Positions 36,194 through 44,659 of a stretch of 64,000 bases of DNA are shown here, in pieces. Position 1 is the stretch's first letter; every line of letters begins with the position of its first letter. The notes below the pieces were generated by a model. That model searched no databases and was not told the DNA's origin. It saw nothing but the letters and a program-made list of their open reading frames with translations. Source of the stretch: Paenibacillus sp. BIHB 4019 (lineage in GTDB: Bacteria > Bacillota > Bacilli > Paenibacillales > Paenibacillaceae); assembly GCF_002741035.1 (NCBI RefSeq), contig NZ_CP016808.1, positions 4,264,501 to 4,328,500 on the forward strand, written 5' to 3'. The position numbers were made by a program, and so were the translations under genes.

Positions 36194-36209
36194 CTTACAG
36201 CTTTGTAAG
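36194..36209 (-). promoter_or_regulatory. BceR-type regulator binding site upstream of the BceAB-like operon
   Basis: CTTACA-GCTT-TGTAAG is a perfect inverted repeat fitting the consensus TnACA-N4-TGTAA known for BceR-like response regulators. A minus-strand TATACT at 36145-36150 without a good -35 fits an activator-dependent promoter. Confidence 0.65.
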
Positions 36210-36331
36210 ATAACGCCTGCCCGCTTTTGTACCTCTAAGGGGAGCGAGATCAATTCTCCTATCTAGTTCGTATACTGAACGCATGGAGGGGGATTATGGC
36301 CTTTCCTCATCAACGAAAGGAGCTGTTGGAA

Positions 36332-36619
36332 TTGAGCGCATATCTCGTAATCGATATTGATATTTCCAACCCGGCAAATTTCAAGGAATATGAAAATCAG
36401 ATTTTTGCTGTCATTGCACATTTCGGAGGCCGCCCAATCGTTCAAGATAGCAGCGTAACGACGATGGAAGGAGATTGGCAGCCGAAAAGACTCGTCATTT
36501 TGGAGTTTCCTGACAAACCGAGCATCGAGGCCTTCTACAATTCAAAAATGTACGAACCGTTGAAAAAAATCAGGTGGGCAAACTCTACCGGGAAAGCGAT
36601 CGTCGTGGAAGGCTTGTAA
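36332..36619 (+). CDS. DUF1330 family protein
   Basis: This 95-residue ferredoxin-like alpha/beta-barrel protein starts at TTG 36332, with AAAGGAG 9 bases upstream, giving the usual family N-terminus LSAYLVIDIDISNPANFKEY. Later motifs FGGRPIVQDSS, WQPKRLVILEFPDKPSIEAFYNS and YEPLKKIR are typical DUF1330. The ATG at 36296 would add a tail that runs through the ribosome site. The family's function is unknown (dimeric, monooxygenase-like fold). It lies on the opposite strand between the two halves of the Bce-type module. Confidence 0.82.
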   Translation: MSAYLVIDIDISNPANFKEYENQIFAVIAHFGGRPIVQDSSVTTMEGDWQPKRLVILEFPDKPSIEAFYNSKMYEPLKKIRWANSTGKAIVVEGL

Positions 36620-36629
36620 TTACGAAAAA

Positions 36630-36663
36630 CAAGCAGATTGCCATCATAAGGGCAGTCTGCTTG
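36630..36663. terminator. Terminator between DUF1330 and the sensor kinase gene
   Basis: CAAGCAGATTGCC (36630-36642) pairs with GGCAGTCTGCTTG (36651-36663) with one wobble. On the minus strand the stem is followed by TTGTTTTTCG, so it mainly serves the kinase operon. Confidence 0.75.
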
Positions 36664-36668
36664 TACGC

Positions 36669-37676
36669 TTAATGATCAACGGACTGAACAGCGGCAAAGG
36701 GGAAAATAATCCGCATTGTCGTGCCGCTGCCTTCCCCTGTTTTTGATTCAACCTCGATCTCATGATTCATTTTATCAAGCACGGTTCGGACGATATAGAG
36801 GCCCATGCCCGTTGATTCCTTGAACGCCCGTCCATTTTCCCCAGTGAAAAAGGCGTTGAAAATGCGGCTCAAATCAGAGGCAGGAATGCCGACGCCGCAA
36901 TCGATCACTTCAAGGATGACCGAGCGCTCGCTGCGGTAACCATTAATCGTTATTTTTGCACCGCTGCCCGCTGAATAATTGACCGCATTGGCAATCAGCT
37001 GCTGCATAATAAAACGCAGCCATTTGCCGTCTGTCTCCACGACCAAATTTTCCTCGATTTGCATATCCGGGTATACGAAGCTGCGAATAAACAGCCGCCT
37101 GTTTTCCAAAATCACCTCGTTGGCAAGCTCCCGCAATTGCATTTTCTCCACCTGAAAATCCTGCTCGAACGTTTCCAGCCGGGCGACATACAGCACCATA
37201 TCCAGCCCTTTGCGGATGCGATCCGTTTCTTCCCGCATGCTGTTATTGCGCGCGTCCGCATCCTCCGACAGCATGAGCTCCAGCACGGAGAGCGGTGTTT
37301 TCATCTGATGCACCCACTGATTCATAAAGGTCAGATGATTTTGCTGCTTGCGCTCGCCTTCAATGATCTGTTTCTGGTAATGGCGATATTGAAGCTGCAG
37401 CAGCTCGGCAAGCGACGCAGGGAGGGGGGCCGACTCCAGCAGCTGGATCGACTCCTCAAGACCTGCTTGCCTGCTGCTGAGCAGCGCATAAAATCGGCGA
37501 TGAGACAAATAACGATAAGCTAAAAAAGCAATAAATACGCAAAGTCCAAGCAGCAGGGCATACGAGGCAATGGTCAAGCTTCTATAGCCGTCCAGCCAGA
37601 ACACGGCGGTCACTACGACGAGCTGTATGAGCATAAATAACACAAGCGAAAGCTGGTCCCGTAAAAAAAGCTTCAT
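36669..37676 (-). CDS. Sensor histidine kinase, BceS-like (intramembrane-sensing)
   Basis: This 335-residue protein has two N-terminal membrane helices (about 10-28 and 38-56) joined by a very short loop, so it has no extracellular sensor domain, as in BceS-type kinases. The H-box is MNQWVHQMKTPLSVLEL with His123, the N-box IANAVNYS, and the G-boxes DCGVGIP and STGMGLYIVR. Such kinases take their signal from the partner BceAB transporter. It overlaps the regulator gene by 4 bp. The transporter pair lies just downstream, beyond the divergent DUF1330 gene. Confidence 0.9.
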   Translation of the reverse strand: MKLFLRDQLSLVLFMLIQLVVVTAVFWLDGYRSLTIASYALLLGLCVFIAFLAYRYLSHRRFYALLSSRQAGLEESIQLLESAPLPASLAELLQLQYRHYQKQIIEGERKQQNHLTFMNQWVHQMKTPLSVLELMLSEDADARNNSMREETDRIRKGLDMVLYVARLETFEQDFQVEKMQLRELANEVILENRRLFIRSFVYPDMQIEENLVVETDGKWLRFIMQQLIANAVNYSAGSGAKITINGYRSERSVILEVIDCGVGIPASDLSRIFNAFFTGENGRAFKESTGMGLYIVRTVLDKMNHEIEVESKTGEGSGTTMRIIFPFAAVQSVDH

Positions 37677-38398
37677 CGGCGCTCACGCTGCTGCTCGCCA
37701 TTTGCCCAGCTGTCGTTCAAGCGGTAGCCCGTGCCGCGCACCGTTTCCAGCGCTCCTTCAATGCCAAGCTCCGCCAGCTTCTTGCGCACACGCGACATAT
37801 TGACGCTAAGCGCATTGTCATCGACATACGTATAATCATCCCACAGCTTTTCCAAAATCGTCTCCCGGCTCACGAGCCTTTGGCAGCGCTGGAGCAGCGT
37901 CTCCACGAGTACGGTTTCCTTTTTGGTCAGAGCTACAAATTGTCCTTGAAGATGAAGCTCCATTCGCTCGGGATACAAGATCAGTCCGGCATGCTCGACC
38001 ATCCGCTCCCCGGCAGCTTGGGCATAATCGCCGTATACGCGCCTTAGCTGGCTGCGGATTTTCGCCATCACCACTTCATAATGGAAGGGCTTGGTCAAAT
38101 AATCATCGCCGCCATTTTCGATGGCGCGCACCATATCCATTTCGCCGCTGCGGGCGGAAATAAAAATAATCGGGCAGGTCGAAACGGTTCGGATTTGCCG
38201 GCACCAATAAAACCCGTCAAAGCTCGGCAGATTAATATCCATCAGTACAATATGCGGCTTTACTTGTTCAAACTGCTCCATGACGCGGGCAAAATCCGTC
38301 GTCACAACTGCCGCGTTGCCATATTTCTCAATATGCGCCCGCAGCAGCTCAGCGATCTTCGCATCATCCTCGACTATCATGATCGTATATATCGTTAT
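37673..38398 (-). CDS. Response regulator, BceR-like (OmpR family), probably with a non-ATG start
   Basis: From the first ATG (38380) the protein has 235 residues: a receiver domain with VEDD, phospho-acceptor Asp48 (VLMDINLP), Ser/Thr in FISARSG and Lys in LTKPF, then an OmpR winged helix (LTKKETVLVETLL, VNMSRVRKKLAE, VRGTGYRL). ATG 38380 gives MIVEDD, which cuts off strand beta-1. Extending upstream in frame gives TIYTIMIVEDD. The only codon placed right after AGGAG (38403-38407) is ATA at 38398, directly after a stop. I therefore extend the gene to that codon. It should activate the BceAB-like genes through the box at 36194. Confidence 0.82.
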   Translation of the reverse strand: MTIYTIMIVEDDAKIAELLRAHIEKYGNAAVVTTDFARVMEQFEQVKPHIVLMDINLPSFDGFYWCRQIRTVSTCPIIFISARSGEMDMVRAIENGGDDYLTKPFHYEVVMAKIRSQLRRVYGDYAQAAGERMVEHAGLILYPERMELHLQGQFVALTKKETVLVETLLQRCQRLVSRETILEKLWDDYTYVDDNALSVNMSRVRKKLAELGIEGALETVRGTGYRLNDSWANGEQQRERR

Positions 38399-38455
38399 TC
38401 AGCTCCTCTTACAAAGCGTAGTTTCCATTTCTGCTGCCCTCATTTTATCATATAA

Positions 38456-38518
38456 CAAAATAAACCCCTTGGCCGTAACCGTATTATACACGGCTACTTT
38501 CCAAGGGGAAAGGAATGA
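38456..38518 (-). terminator. Terminator of the aminotransferase gene
   Basis: On the minus strand CCCCTTGG (38518-38511) pairs with CCAAGGGG (38472-38465), with an inner AGCCGTG/CGGC helix, followed by TTTATTTTG. Confidence 0.78.
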
Positions 38519-38531
38519 AATGCTGGAATAA

Positions 38532-39836
38532 TTAAGCCAGCAGCTCGGTAACTGCTTTAAAAATGGTATCGTAAAGCGACTCCAGGTCTGCTTCCTCGAT
38601 GCAGGAGAAAGCGACGCGAAGATCGGTCTCGCCAAGGGCAATCGTACCGATTCCATATTCTTCAAGCAGGCGGACACGAACAGCCTCAGCCGATACGCCG
38701 CTGAGCTTGAGGCACATGAAATAGCCGGAGTTGAACGGATAATACGCTAGCGTATCGCCATAACGGCCGCTATCGAGCAGCGCTTTGACTCGGTTGGCAC
38801 GGCCCTTCATAATGTCGTACTTCTCTGCTTTCTGAGCGTCAAAATCAGGCGATTGCAGAGCTTTCAGTACAAACGTCTGCGAAGGATGCGGGCCGCTGGA
38901 AATCGTCGCCCGAATAATGCCAAGCGTCTTCTGTTCAAGCGCATTCAGCACTTTGTCGGAGGAAGCAGCATACGTAATGAAGCCGACGCGGAAGCCCCAG
39001 ACATAATCCTCTTTCGTCGCACCGTCGATTTTGACAGCTAGGACGCGAGGGTGCAGGTCGGCAAATTTGCCGAACAGCGACTCGTGAACCGAATCCTCGA
39101 AAAATAAGCCGAAGTAAGCATCGTCGGTAACGACGACGACATTAATGCCTGCATCCGCCGCTTCCTTGACAGCGGCTACAATTTCTTCGCTTTCTTGCAG
39201 GCCTGGCGTGTAGCCAGTCGGGTTGTTCGGGAAATTAAGCAGGACGATGGCTTTGCCTTTGTCCTTCTGAGCGAGCAGCGCTTCGCGCAGGCCGTCACTG
39301 TTAAACGTATTGCTATCGTTAAGTAAAGGGTATTCCACAATTTCTGCGCCCCGGCGGATGCCAAAGGTCAGCTCGTAGTTTTCCCAGTTTTTATTTGGAA
39401 TAATAACGGTATCGCCTGCTTCTGCGAACAGGTCGGCGACAATGCTCAGCCCATGCGTTAAAGCGTTCGTAACGATAGGATTGCTGAGACGCTTGCCCTC
39501 AAGTGAAGGGTTTTCTTTAAGCATTTTCTCAAGCCAAGCTGTGCGCAGCTCGGGTTTGCCCGCAGGTGGGGCATATTCATATAGATCCTTAGGATTATAA
39601 GCAGTGAGTGTATCCTGAATGACCTTAAGATGCATCGGCTGTCCGCCCTCGATCGCAATGCCGATTGTGGCATTAAACGTCTTGGCCTTCGCCTTCGCTT
39701 CTGCGGATTGGCTAAGTATGCCTTCCTTCGGGAAATAAATGGCTTTTCCTAAAGCTGACAACATGGCATGGACGTTCGGGCTTTCTGCGGAGAGCGTCTC
39801 ATTCAACTGCTGAGCAAGTGGGTTCATGAACTTCAT
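38532..39836 (-). CDS. PLP-dependent aminotransferase, class I/II
   Basis: This fold-type I aminotransferase is about 434 residues long. Markers are APPAGKPELRTAWLEKML near the substrate entrance, NFPNNPTGYTP (the Asn and Pro contacts of the cofactor), VVTDDAYFGLF (Asp and Tyr near the pyridine ring), and the Schiff-base lysine in DGATKEDYVWGFRVGF, followed by the phosphate-binding Arg. I start at ATG 39836 (MKFMNPLAQQL) after AAGGATGG; the frame upstream uses a poor TTG. The amino-acid substrate is not clear, and no adjacent pathway genes help. Confidence 0.85.
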   Translation of the reverse strand: MKFMNPLAQQLNETLSAESPNVHAMLSALGKAIYFPKEGILSQSAEAKAKAKTFNATIGIAIEGGQPMHLKVIQDTLTAYNPKDLYEYAPPAGKPELRTAWLEKMLKENPSLEGKRLSNPIVTNALTHGLSIVADLFAEAGDTVIIPNKNWENYELTFGIRRGAEIVEYPLLNDSNTFNSDGLREALLAQKDKGKAIVLLNFPNNPTGYTPGLQESEEIVAAVKEAADAGINVVVVTDDAYFGLFFEDSVHESLFGKFADLHPRVLAVKIDGATKEDYVWGFRVGFITYAASSDKVLNALEQKTLGIIRATISSGPHPSQTFVLKALQSPDFDAQKAEKYDIMKGRANRVKALLDSGRYGDTLAYYPFNSGYFMCLKLSGVSAEAVRVRLLEEYGIGTIALGETDLRVAFSCIEEADLESLYDTIFKAVTELLA

Positions 39837-39964
39837 TCCATCCTTCCGAAAAATCAATTCATTTTCTGATCATACTTATCGGGAGCTATTATATCATTTT
39901 TTAACGTGCCGGAACCATTTCATTTTCAAATTTTTTTGGAAAATGTGACGACTGCCAGCTGGGG

Positions 39965-39994
39965 TTGCGCGAAAGTTTCGCGCTGGTGTATGAT
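39965..39994 (+). promoter_or_regulatory. Promoter with an embedded palindrome upstream of an AraC gene
   Basis: TTGCGC (39965-39970) and TATGAT (39989-39994) are 18 bp apart. The perfect palindrome GCGCGAAA-G-TTTCGCGC (39967-39983) overlaps the -35 and spacer, an ideal place for an autoregulatory operator. Confidence 0.5.
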
Positions 39995-40026
39995 GACGGC
40001 ATAAGCTTACGTTTCAGGAGGGTTTT

Positions 40027-40821
40027 ATGCTGCATTTAACACCCGATGCCTATTTACTGCTGCCGCCTTTCGCGAAGATCGTTTGCGAGCCGAATTGGAA
40101 ATGGCAGCGCCGTGAAAAACCGATGGCTAATTTCGATTTATTTTATGTGTGGAGCGGTGAAGGAGAAGTCGAAGTGGGGGGCATTCATTACCCAGTGGGT
40201 AAAGGAAGCTGTTTCCTGTTCCGTCCAGGCGACTATACGAGCGCAACCCATAATCCGCAGAAGCCTCTAGTCCTTACTTACATACACTTTGATACGGCGG
40301 AAGAGCCGGAGCTGGTGCCGGAACGGTACCGCCAGCTGATTGATACGGTAGATTTTGAATATATGCTGTCGCGTTACGTGCGGCTGTTTTTGGTCAAAAC
40401 CTACGCGGCGGAAATTGAAGCGCGCCTAGTGCTGAAGCAGCTGATGATTCATCTGCTGCGGGAGGATCGTGCGACAAAACAATCGCCAGTGGAGAAAAAA
40501 GTGAGCAATCAGCTGACCGAAGCCATTCATGAGGTCGCCAACTATGTCCGGCAAAACCCCGGCATTGCCCACCGGGTCGAGGATCTCGCGATGCGCGCCC
40601 AGCTGTCGCCGCGCTATTTTTCGATGAAGTTCAAGGAACTGATCGGCATGTCGGTCCAGACGTTTATGATCAGCACCCGGATCGATCGTGCCCAGCATCT
40701 GCTGATGCACGTGGGCATGAATGTGACGGAGGTGGCGGACGCGCTTGGCTACCGCGATATTTTTTTCTTCAGCCGCCAATTCAAGCAATACACCGGACGG
40801 AGCCCGTCGGAAATTCGTTAA
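40027..40821 (+). CDS. AraC-family regulator with cupin-like sensor domain
   Basis: This 264-residue protein has an N-terminal cupin/AraC-binding domain (FYVWSGEGEVEVGGIHYPVGK, shortened here to its core GEGEVEVGG, then FLFRPGDYTSATH), usual for sugar-sensing AraC proteins. The C-terminal DNA-binding domain holds VEDLAMRAQLSPRYFSMKF and VTEVADALGYRDIFFFSRQF, ending GRSPSEIR. AGGAGG is 6 bases from the ATG. It is monocistronic and ends at a bidirectional terminator. Its targets are unknown; the palindromic promoter site suggests self-control. Confidence 0.86.
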   Translation: MLHLTPDAYLLLPPFAKIVCEPNWKWQRREKPMANFDLFYVWSGEGEVEVGGIHYPVGKGSCFLFRPGDYTSATHNPQKPLVLTYIHFDTAEEPELVPERYRQLIDTVDFEYMLSRYVRLFLVKTYAAEIEARLVLKQLMIHLLREDRATKQSPVEKKVSNQLTEAIHEVANYVRQNPGIAHRVEDLAMRAQLSPRYFSMKFKELIGMSVQTFMISTRIDRAQHLLMHVGMNVTEVADALGYRDIFFFSRQFKQYTGRSPSEIR

Positions 40822-40827
40822 GTTCAT

Positions 40828-40889
40828 AAAAAAAGCCGGTGCGGCCTTGATTCCCGACAACAAAGGGGGGAGAGGCGCTCGGCTTTTTT
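40828..40889. terminator. Bidirectional terminator between AraC and PNPOx-like genes
   Basis: AAAAAAAGCCG (40828-40838) pairs with CGGCTTTTTT (40880-40889), with a bulged inner GGTGC/GGCGCT region. Confidence 0.75.
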
Positions 40890-40938
40890 GATAGAGGAGA
40901 ATTTACAAATGTCACATTTGCAAATGAATCGCGTATAG

Positions 40939-41580
40939 TTAGTCGCCCGGATGAGCGTTTTCGTTATGGTGTGGGCAGTATCGGCGCATAAGGTCGACCG
41001 TCTCTGCATCGAGCTCCCGTCCGCGTGCAAGCAGACCGTTTGTAATCGCTTCACGATTGTTCTCATCGGCATTTTGGCCGAATTTGAACTTCGCGTTGAT
41101 TTGCTGCGGCTCAATTTTTACGACGGCAACTCCCTTGAGCCTGCCCCTGTAAGCAGGATCATCCCCGGCAATCGGCAAATGCCCGCCTTCTGGCTGGAGC
41201 TTGGCCATCAGCGCCTGCAGCGCCTCGCCCTTCTCCATCAAATCCTCGACGACCGACGCGGTGCCCTCAATAATGACCGATTTGAAAAAGGCGGAGGCCG
41301 GACAGGCCATCAGCGGATCGGTAAAATGGGAAGGAATAATCGCATATTCCTTAGCTACACAGAAGGTGACCCGCGGATCTGTCCCGAGCAGTTTCATTTT
41401 ATCTCCTGCACGGCTGCCGTGAAAATAAATGTTTCCGTTCAAATAAATGTAATTCAGCGGAGTAATGGAAGGGGCGCCATCCGCTCTAGCTGTTCCTAGA
41501 AAGCCGTAGCTCATTTCCTCCAAAAAGGCGGTAATCTCTTGTTCATCTTCGCTTCCGATTGCAAATTCTTTTCTGCGCAT
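40939..41580 (-). CDS. Pyridoxamine 5'-phosphate oxidase family (FMN-binding) protein
   Basis: This protein of about 213 residues has a split-barrel flavin-binding fold: FLEEMSYGFLGTARADGAPS, ITPLNYIYLNGNIYFHGS, GDKMKLLGTDPRVTFCV, SHFTDPLMACPAS and FFKSVIIEGTASVVED. This is the NimA/PNPOx-like group rather than true PdxH. I start at ATG 41580 (MRRKEFAIG) with AAAGGAG upstream. It is divergent from the MocR-type regulator gene, and that pairing of a PNPOx-like gene with a PLP-dependent regulator suggests a regulator-target relation. Confidence 0.84.
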   Translation of the reverse strand: MRRKEFAIGSEDEQEITAFLEEMSYGFLGTARADGAPSITPLNYIYLNGNIYFHGSRAGDKMKLLGTDPRVTFCVAKEYAIIPSHFTDPLMACPASAFFKSVIIEGTASVVEDLMEKGEALQALMAKLQPEGGHLPIAGDDPAYRGRLKGVAVVKIEPQQINAKFKFGQNADENNREAITNGLLARGRELDAETVDLMRRYCPHHNENAHPGD

Positions 41581-41775
41581 AGCGGACTGCTCCTTTCGTA
41601 ACAATAGCGATAGCTTGAGTAGGGGATGTGCCAAGCGTTCAGCTCGTTAATTGCAAGTGTAATCGGAATATTGACATATAAAAAGATCCACTTTACAGTA
41701 ATTTTATTGAACCACTTTTGCAGGTGAAGGGAATAGGCGGAAGAAGTAGGCAACAGGATAGTCATAGGAGGTTGA

Positions 41776-43263
41776 ATGATGGAGGATCGCTGCCGTGCGG
41801 CTTATGAGCGGTATTATGAGGAGATGGGGCGCAAGGCGGATGCGCTGTTTCTGGCGCTGCGCGAAGCTATTGTCGCGGGAATGCTGGAGGATGGGGAGCA
41901 GCTCGCCTCCAGCAGAAGGCTGGCCGAAAGCTATGGCATGTCGCGCGGTTCGGTGAATGCAGCGTACGATATGCTGTATGCGGAAGGTTTTGTTCGGCCG
42001 GGAAGGGGGAGCGGCACCTATGTTTCCTATAGCAAGCCGCCAGCTTCCGAAGCGGGTGTTGAGGTGGAAGGCAAGGCGAGTACACTTGCCTTATCCGCTT
42101 GGGCGCAGCGGCTGCCGCAGATTAAAGGGTATACGAAGCGGCCTGTACACGAGGAGAATTGCATTGCGTTTGATGTAGGCTATGCGGATGTCGAGCTGTT
42201 TCCGCAGGATGAATGGAAGACGGCCATGTTCGCGGAGGTTAGAGGAGTGCTGGAGCGCCAGTATGAGGATTATGGAGTGATAGAAGGACATTTGCCGCTG
42301 CGCGAAGCGATTGCCAGCGAGCTGCGCCGCGAGCGCAGCATGATCACGAGCGTAGAGCATTTATTTATTACGAGCGGTTCGATGTATGGCATTGCCCTGC
42401 TCGCCCAGCTATTGATTAACCCTGGTGATCAAGTCGTGGTGGAAAACCCGTGCTACCCCGGCATTAGACGGGCAATTGCAGCTGCGGGCGGCGTCATTAT
42501 AGATGCGGATGTCGACGATTATGGCATTATTCCGCAGGACTGGGATGCAAAGCTGCTGTTCGTGACCCCGACGCGCCAGTATCCTACCGGAGTCCAGCTT
42601 GCGCCTGAACGCAAGCTGGAGCTGCTGCAATGGGCTTCCCGGCATGGGGCTGTCATCATCGAGGACGATTATGACAGCGAATTTCGCTGGGGCGGGCGCC
42701 CGGCGGAGCCGCTCAAGACGCTCGACCACGAGGGGCGGGTCGTGTACGTCGGCACTTTCTCCAAGACGATGTATGCCGACCTGAGGCTTGGCTATGTCAT
42801 TACGCCGGATGCGCTGCGGGAACCGCTGCGGCAGGCGAAGTTTCTGCTTGAGCCAAGCCCAAGCTCAATCGCGGAGCAGCGGGCGCTCGCCGTGTTTATG
42901 GCGAGCGGGCAGTATGTTCGGCATTTGCGGCGGATGAGGCGCAGCTGCGGACGGCGCCTCAAGCTCTTTAAGGAACAAGCCGCGGAGCAGCTCGCGGGCT
43001 TGTTCCGGTTTACGCCGTCGGATGCAGGCTTGCATCAGTACGGCGTGTGGCTTGGGACAGCCGCGGATTATGAGCGGCTGATTGAGCGCTGCCAGCGGGA
43101 AGGCGTTAGCTGGAACCGCGGAGAGCGGCTGTGGCGGCAGCCGGAGGAGCAGCGCGCTCCGGCAGCGCTGTTCGGCTTCGCGCATTTGGCCGAAGCCGAT
43201 ATTAAGGAGGGCATGCGGCGAATTGCGGCATGCTGGGAGGACGTTCAGCAGCAGCGCGGCTGA
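41776..43263 (+). CDS. MocR-type (GntR/aminotransferase) PLP-dependent regulator
   Basis: This 495-residue fusion has an N-terminal GntR winged helix (ALREAIVAGMLEDGEQLASS, RRLAESYGMSRGSVNAAYDML, FVRPGRGSGTYVS). It is followed by a class I aminotransferase domain with NPCYPG, VTPTRQYPTG, EDDYDSEFRW and the PLP lysine in GTFSKTMYADLRLGY. Members such as PdxR and GabR regulate vitamin B6 or GABA genes. AGGAGG precedes two close ATGs (41776 and 41779); the second has the better spacing of 7. The divergent PNPOx-like gene is the most likely target. Confidence 0.9.
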   Translation: MMEDRCRAAYERYYEEMGRKADALFLALREAIVAGMLEDGEQLASSRRLAESYGMSRGSVNAAYDMLYAEGFVRPGRGSGTYVSYSKPPASEAGVEVEGKASTLALSAWAQRLPQIKGYTKRPVHEENCIAFDVGYADVELFPQDEWKTAMFAEVRGVLERQYEDYGVIEGHLPLREAIASELRRERSMITSVEHLFITSGSMYGIALLAQLLINPGDQVVVENPCYPGIRRAIAAAGGVIIDADVDDYGIIPQDWDAKLLFVTPTRQYPTGVQLAPERKLELLQWASRHGAVIIEDDYDSEFRWGGRPAEPLKTLDHEGRVVYVGTFSKTMYADLRLGYVITPDALREPLRQAKFLLEPSPSSIAEQRALAVFMASGQYVRHLRRMRRSCGRRLKLFKEQAAEQLAGLFRFTPSDAGLHQYGVWLGTAADYERLIERCQREGVSWNRGERLWRQPEEQRAPAALFGFAHLAEADIKEGMRRIAACWEDVQQQRG

Positions 43264-43316
43264 AGTGCTGGCAACAGCAGCTTTGCTGTAACTGCTGCAA
43301 CTGCTGCTGAAACAAA

Positions 43317-43371
43317 CAAAAGCTCGCTGCCTGGCGGAGATTTCTCCGCACGGGCAGCGAGCTTTTTTTAA
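43317..43371. terminator. Strong bidirectional terminator
   Basis: AGCTCGCTGCC (43321-43331) pairs with GGCAGCGAGCT (43353-43363), with an inner GCGGAGA/TCTCCGC stem, flanked by AAAA and TTTTTTT. Confidence 0.93.
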
Positions 43372-43416
43372 TTAGTCGTTTAAGATGTAATTTCGCTCGA
43401 ATGGCGAGCGAGCGGG

Positions 43417-44205
43417 TTAACGCGGCAGCAAGCGGCCAAGCGCCTCGCCCATTTTTACTTTTTGGCCGAGCTTTAAGTTAGGCAGCGGGGTGAAGGTTTT
43501 ATTTTCAGTCAGCAGCACGACTGTAGATCCGAACTCAAAATAAGCAAGATCGCCCCCCTTTACCGTATGCGGCGGCAGCGGGTCAACGTAGCGGATGCTG
43601 CTGACGTTCATGGCGCCGACTTTCACGACAGCCGTTTCGCCGCCATCATGTTTAATATACGTAATGAGCCGTTCATTGCGGCTGAGCACCCGGCGCATTT
43701 TGGTTAAACCGAATTCATTGACCGGATACACCTTGCCGGGAATATGCTCGCTCTCCACGATTGTGCCATCCACAGGAGCATGTATCCGGTGGTAATCGGT
43801 CGGGCTTAAATACAGGACAAAATAATGGCCGTTACGGTAGTTTTCCGCTCTTGGCGAACGGTTCAGCAGCTCTTCAATCGTGTAGTCCTGCCCTTTTACA
43901 TTGACAATTGTTCCATCTTCTATTGGGCCAATGCCTGTAATAAGAGCGTCAACCGGACTTACAAGGCTGTCTGCACTCATGTCTATTTGTCGCATGCCTG
44001 GTTTTAATCGACGGGTAAAAAATTCATTTAGCGTTGCGTATTCATTTAGCGGTTTCTCGGCTTCTGCCACCTTAATTCCATACATGGAAGCAAAGCGCGG
44101 AATAAAACGGCGGCTCGCTCTGGATTGCGCAAAACGCCCAGTCAACCTCGAAATCGACTTGCGTGAGCTTAATTCCGTCATGGCACGAAGTAATCCATCT
44201 AGCAT
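43417..44205 (-). CDS. psd: Phosphatidylserine decarboxylase
   Basis: This 262-residue proenzyme makes phosphatidylethanolamine from phosphatidylserine at the membrane. It shows NEFFTRRLKPGMR, DSLVSPVDALI (catalytic Asp), the SPTDYHRIHAPVDG segment with catalytic His, and the cleavage motif FEFGSTVVLL, where the Gly-Ser bond breaks to form the pyruvoyl group. The motif is FGST rather than the common LGST. I start at ATG 44205 (MLDGLLRAMTEL) after AAAGGACGTGA. No phosphatidylserine synthase gene is adjacent. Confidence 0.93.
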   Translation of the reverse strand: MLDGLLRAMTELSSRKSISRLTGRFAQSRASRRFIPRFASMYGIKVAEAEKPLNEYATLNEFFTRRLKPGMRQIDMSADSLVSPVDALITGIGPIEDGTIVNVKGQDYTIEELLNRSPRAENYRNGHYFVLYLSPTDYHRIHAPVDGTIVESEHIPGKVYPVNEFGLTKMRRVLSRNERLITYIKHDGGETAVVKVGAMNVSSIRYVDPLPPHTVKGGDLAYFEFGSTVVLLTENKTFTPLPNLKLGQKVKMGEALGRLLPR

Positions 44206-44629
44206 GCTCGTACCGTCACGTCCTTTCTTGCTTCGAATGGTGGTGCTTGTCCCAAACAGTGTGCCACAACCCGCATCACAAAGCAATAGGTTCGATTCGC
44301 GACCTTTACAGGTTGGGAAACAACAATGGCCGATTCAAAGCATAAGGAACCGCAGCATGCGAGTTTTGCTGAGAAACTGCTATTGTTGAAACTGCTGTTG
44401 CTGAGCCCACAAGATTCGAGATGTTCCCTCGATTTTTGGAGGACACAGCTTCCGCTATTGTGGCATTTTCTACAATTTCTGGCCGTACGCGGACAGGAGG
44501 TCCGTTATCGCCTTAATCTTCCCTCCAAAATGGCCATTTGCAGCGCATTACCGGATTCTGAGTCCGCAGCCTGTCCTAAACCCATGATTCTGTTGAAATA
44601 GCTGCTGCTGTGTCCGCCAAACCTATCTT

Positions 44630-44659
44630 GGTACTGGGAAGATAGGTACTGGGAAGATA
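44630..44659 (+). repeat. 15-bp tandem duplication with adjacent hairpin
   Basis: GGTACTGGGAAGATA occurs twice head to tail. CCTATCTT (44622-44629) pairs perfectly with AAGATAGG (44639-44646). Confidence 0.8.

Noticed and set aside
44326..44601. 91-residue frame upstream of psd
   Set aside because: It runs through the foldable repeat-like segment and looks like translated intergenic repeat.
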